IMG/VR virus record: IMGVR_UViG_3300025289_000138
Span: 1 to 21,449 of that record
Length of the DNA stretch: 21,449 bases
From: a virus
Reading direction: 5' to 3' (one strand)
A program made the translations under genes and the position numbers. Of this stretch, positions 19,619 through 21,449 are shown piece by piece (positions within the stretch are counted from its first letter, which is position 1; each line of letters begins with the position of its first letter). The notes under the pieces were generated by a model. That model was not told the DNA's origin. It saw only the letters and a program-made list of their open reading frames with translations, and did not search any database.

Positions 19619-19647
19619 ATTCTACTCTAGATCGCATCGTCTGTCAA
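19619..19647 (-). promoter_or_regulatory. Strong sigma-70-type promoter for the VapE operon
   Basis: TTGACA (19642-19647) and TAGAAT (19619-19624) on the minus strand with a 17-base spacer. The -35 is perfect and the -10 matches five of six. The -35 overlaps the TGA stop of the zinc-ribbon gene. The transcript would begin near 19612 and include the structured leader. Confidence 0.7.
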
Positions 19648-19832
19648 CGCGTGACATGTTGCTTCATCTGCTGACCAGCAACATGCAACGCGATGCGCTC
19701 GGCTGTCCACTGTCGCAGCTCGGCATGACACCGACCCGCATGCACGTAGAGATTGACGTGCCGCGCACCATCGAGCGCTACCGTGCGATAGGCTGCATCA
19801 AGAGGTTTGCTGCATATGGGACAGGTTGTCAT
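19644..19832 (-). CDS. Small zinc-ribbon-like protein
   Basis: A 62-residue protein starting at ATG 19832, one base inside the vWA stop (TAATG). It begins MTTCPICSKPLDAAYRTV, with a C-x-x-C knuckle at 4-7, and has a second pair in HAGRCH (around 36-41), so one zinc ion could be held by Cys4, Cys7, Cys and His. The C-terminal part is a helix (ELRQWTAERIALHVAGQQM). The frame is open further upstream, but those residues overlap the vWA gene and are less likely. Its partner may be the vWA protein. Confidence 0.65.
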   Translation of the reverse strand: MTTCPICSKPLDAAYRTVALDGARHVNLYVHAGRCHAELRQWTAERIALHVAGQQMKQHVTR

Positions 19833-20398
19833 TAACCGCCTCCATTGAGCATGAGACGCACCGGCTCGGCGATCTCGGCTATGTGATCCGATGTGACGAA
19901 CTTGCCACCCGTCGCCGCACACAGTTGGCGCAGGAAGTCACGCCCGCTGCTCTCGCGTTCGGGCCCGATGTGGATCGCGTCGATGCGTGTCTTGAACGTA
20001 CAAGCCACAGCGAGTGCTCTCTGGCGATCATCGGGATCGCCGTCACTCACCACAATGATCCTGATCCCGCAGTCGTCGGCGATCTTCACAAACTGCAACG
20101 CCTGCGCAAGATCAGTTCCGCCGTTCAGCTCGGGATAGTCACCGCCTGGGATGAAGCGCACCGAGTCGCTGAACACAATGACACCCACCCGTCCCGGCAG
20201 CGACGATTGCAACGTGCGCAATTCATCGCGTGCCGCCTGATGCCGCGTGCGACCATTGCTTGCATCTCGGCTGATCATGCTGCCCGAGCTGTCGACGATC
20301 ACGAGCGCATCGCAACTCAGGAACGATTCAGCCAGACTGATGTTGCCGCGCTGTGCTGCATCGAGCAGGCTGCCAGGCACAATGGTCAATGAGTTCAT
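19832..20398 (-). CDS. von Willebrand factor A (vWA) domain protein with complete MIDAS
   Basis: A 188-residue single-domain protein. The metal site is complete: DSSGS (36-40), a Thr in GGTDLAQAL and an Asp in VVSDGDPDD. Strands ALVIVD, VGVIVFSDS, IRIIVVSDG and IDAIHIG alternate with helices as in vWA folds. The start is ATG 20398, overlapping the J-protein stop (ATGA); a GTG at 20410 is also in frame. In bacteria such vWA proteins often work with MoxR-type AAA ATPases or as adaptors, but no such ATPase is seen here. Being coupled to the J-domain gene suggests a shared task such as remodelling a host complex. The function is inferred. Confidence 0.85.
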   Translation of the reverse strand: MNSLTIVPGSLLDAAQRGNISLAESFLSCDALVIVDSSGSMISRDASNGRTRHQAARDELRTLQSSLPGRVGVIVFSDSVRFIPGGDYPELNGGTDLAQALQFVKIADDCGIRIIVVSDGDPDDRQRALAVACTFKTRIDAIHIGPERESSGRDFLRQLCAATGGKFVTSDHIAEIAEPVRLMLNGGG

Positions 20399-21231
20399 GG
20401 CTCCACCCACTTTCGTGTGAACGTATCAGCGCCGATCGGCCACGAGGTGACCAGCACTCGGCCAGTATTGTCAATAATGTCCTGCCACAGCAGAATGCGG
20501 CTGACACTGAACTTGAGTTCCTGTGTGCCTTCGCATGTGATCACGCCGCAGCGCAGTGGCAACTGCCAACGTGACACCTCATTCCATAGATCGCGCCGGC
20601 GCAGCGTCTGCTTCGTTTGCGCTGAGGACTCCAGCGCCAGACCCGCATTGTACTTGCGCCGCAGCAGTGGATCACTCAAGATGCGATTGGCTTCTACGAT
20701 CTGTTTGAATACGTCACCAGCATTCGGCTCGCTGCACACATCAGGATGCCATTGCCGCGCGAGACGGCGATAAGCAGAGCGGATGTCATCGGCACTCGCT
20801 TGCTGCGTGATCATTAGCGTTCCGTACAGTGTGCTGTTCGCTTGTGGCTCATCGCGCTTCGCCTCTTTGAACCACTCACGCAGCACGCGATCGGGGATGA
20901 CTATCGACCAAGACTCGCTGCACCAGCCAAACGAGGAGAACGATCCGTCCGCGCGTTCTTTTGGAGCACTGAGATACTCCACACGCAGCACACGTGTCTC
21001 GCGTTGCGCCTGCATCGGCTGTGCTGCATCGATCCGTGCATCGGGGTAGAACTGTCTCACGATCTGCTCAACGGCGGTTTGCTGCGATGCCGATACGTGC
21101 CACACCTTCGCAGCAGCATCCCAACGCCGATGCTCCGGCGCGATGGACTTCAGTGCCGCAACCAGACCAGCGTTATACGGTGTGTGCAACTCAAGGATGC
21201 TGCCAACGCGCTTAACTGTTGCGCTGCTCAT
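20395..21231 (-). CDS. J-domain protein with an N-terminal HARP-like motif
   Basis: A 278-residue protein. Residues about 14-50 (LHTPYNAGLVAALKSIAPEH, RRWDAAAKVWHVS) match the 'P-Y-N-x-x-L-V-x-x-[IL]-K ... R-x-W-D-x-x-x-K-x-W' pattern of HARP-like DNA-binding modules. Residues about 134-198 are a J domain with QWHPDV (HPD at 162-164) and flanking helices (SADDIRSAYRRLARQ, FKQIVEANRILSDPLLRRKY). The C-terminal 80 residues form a separate beta domain (WQLPLRCGVITCEGTQELKF). Known J domains stimulate the ATPase of host DnaK through HPD. Start at ATG 21231, 20 bases inside the upstream gene. Inferred: brings host Hsp70 to a DNA-bound complex, as lambda replication needs DnaJ. Confidence 0.8.
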   Translation of the reverse strand: MSSATVKRVGSILELHTPYNAGLVAALKSIAPEHRRWDAAAKVWHVSASQQTAVEQIVRQFYPDARIDAAQPMQAQRETRVLRVEYLSAPKERADGSFSSFGWCSESWSIVIPDRVLREWFKEAKRDEPQANSTLYGTLMITQQASADDIRSAYRRLARQWHPDVCSEPNAGDVFKQIVEANRILSDPLLRRKYNAGLALESSAQTKQTLRRRDLWNEVSRWQLPLRCGVITCEGTQELKFSVSRILLWQDIIDNTGRVLVTSWPIGADTFTRKWVEP

Positions 21232-21449
21232 AGTGCTCCACCAGTTTCTGCCATGCGTCAGCGGGGTCCATCTTCATAAGCATGTGAATGTCGCAGGCCA
21301 GCGTGTTGCAGATGTCCGGCGCAGTGATCTGCCAGTTCGAGGCAGCGCGCTGCAATAGTTGTGCGATGCTGGCCGGCGGCATCAACCGTTTGAGATCATT
21401 GAGCTCGGTCTGCTTGCGCTCGCGCTCAGCGAACGCTTGTAGCTCGGCA
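21212..21449 (-). CDS. 3' end of an unknown gene cut by the right edge
   Basis: The last 78 residues are visible, with no start in the window. They are helical and charged (AELQAFAERERKQTELNDLK), then MPPASIAQLLQRAASNWQIT and DPADAWQKLVEHYEQRNS. The stop TAA lies inside the next gene, giving a 20-base overlap that points to translational coupling. No family recognised. Confidence 0.6.
   Translation of the reverse strand, partial: AELQAFAERERKQTELNDLKRLMPPASIAQLLQRAASNWQITAPDICNTLACDIHMLMKMDPADAWQKLVEHYEQRNS

Noticed and set aside
19833-19922. 30-residue extension of the zinc-ribbon frame
   Set aside because: It lies wholly inside the vWA gene; the TAATG start at 19832 is the natural one.

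Overview
The window is a 21.4 kb piece of a tailed double-stranded DNA phage or prophage (Caudoviricetes). Every credible gene lies on the minus strand, so transcription runs from the right end to the left. Genes are densely packed, with ATGA, GTGA or TAATG overlaps at many junctions. I see no tRNA, integrase, transposase, CRISPR array or host housekeeping gene, so neither the host nor the lysogenic state can be decided. Base composition is moderately GC-rich, and GATC looks over-represented. Promoters of sigma-70 type and GGAG-type ribosome binding sites indicate a bacterial host.

In transcription order, the right part (about 21449 to 16200) is a replication and accessory region. It holds a truncated unknown gene, a HARP-like plus J-domain protein, a von Willebrand A (vWA) protein with a complete MIDAS and a small zinc-ribbon protein. 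Next comes a strong promoter followed by a structured leader with two mutually exclusive pairings, a 65-residue protein and a VapE-type ATPase. Beyond VapE is a non-coding stretch with a promoter and palindrome, a 39-bp imperfect inverted repeat built on TGGTGCA units (a possible replication origin) and a pentanucleotide GGCNN array. A 177-residue conserved-looking protein with RAMP-like features follows, then a second GGCNN array and four small unknown or membrane proteins.

The middle part (16050 to 7376) starts with a promoter and a strong hairpin. It then encodes a holin-like protein, three tiny ORFs, TerS, TerL, portal, a group of probable virion surface proteins and a MuF-type head morphogenesis protein. 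Two of the surface proteins share a C-terminal motif, and one carries ten 10-residue repeats.

The left part (7375 to 1) opens with a second promoter resembling the first and a terminator-like hairpin in the leader. It encodes a single-frame fusion of S78-like prohead protease, scaffold and Mu gpT-like major capsid protein, with a strong internal ribosome binding site. Downstream are a membrane-anchored fibre-like protein, small head proteins, a head-tail adaptor with an inserted beta-sandwich, a 2H phosphoesterase-like protein whose first catalytic His appears to be Tyr, and a gp10-like tail completion protein.

Together the genes supply DNA packaging (TerS, TerL, portal), capsid assembly (protease, scaffold, capsid, MuF), head completion and lysis. 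The right-hand genes probably serve replication and host takeover. The least explained parts are the structured leader near 19440-19555, the GGCNN-flanked gene at 17178-17711 and the inverted repeat at 17871-17997.
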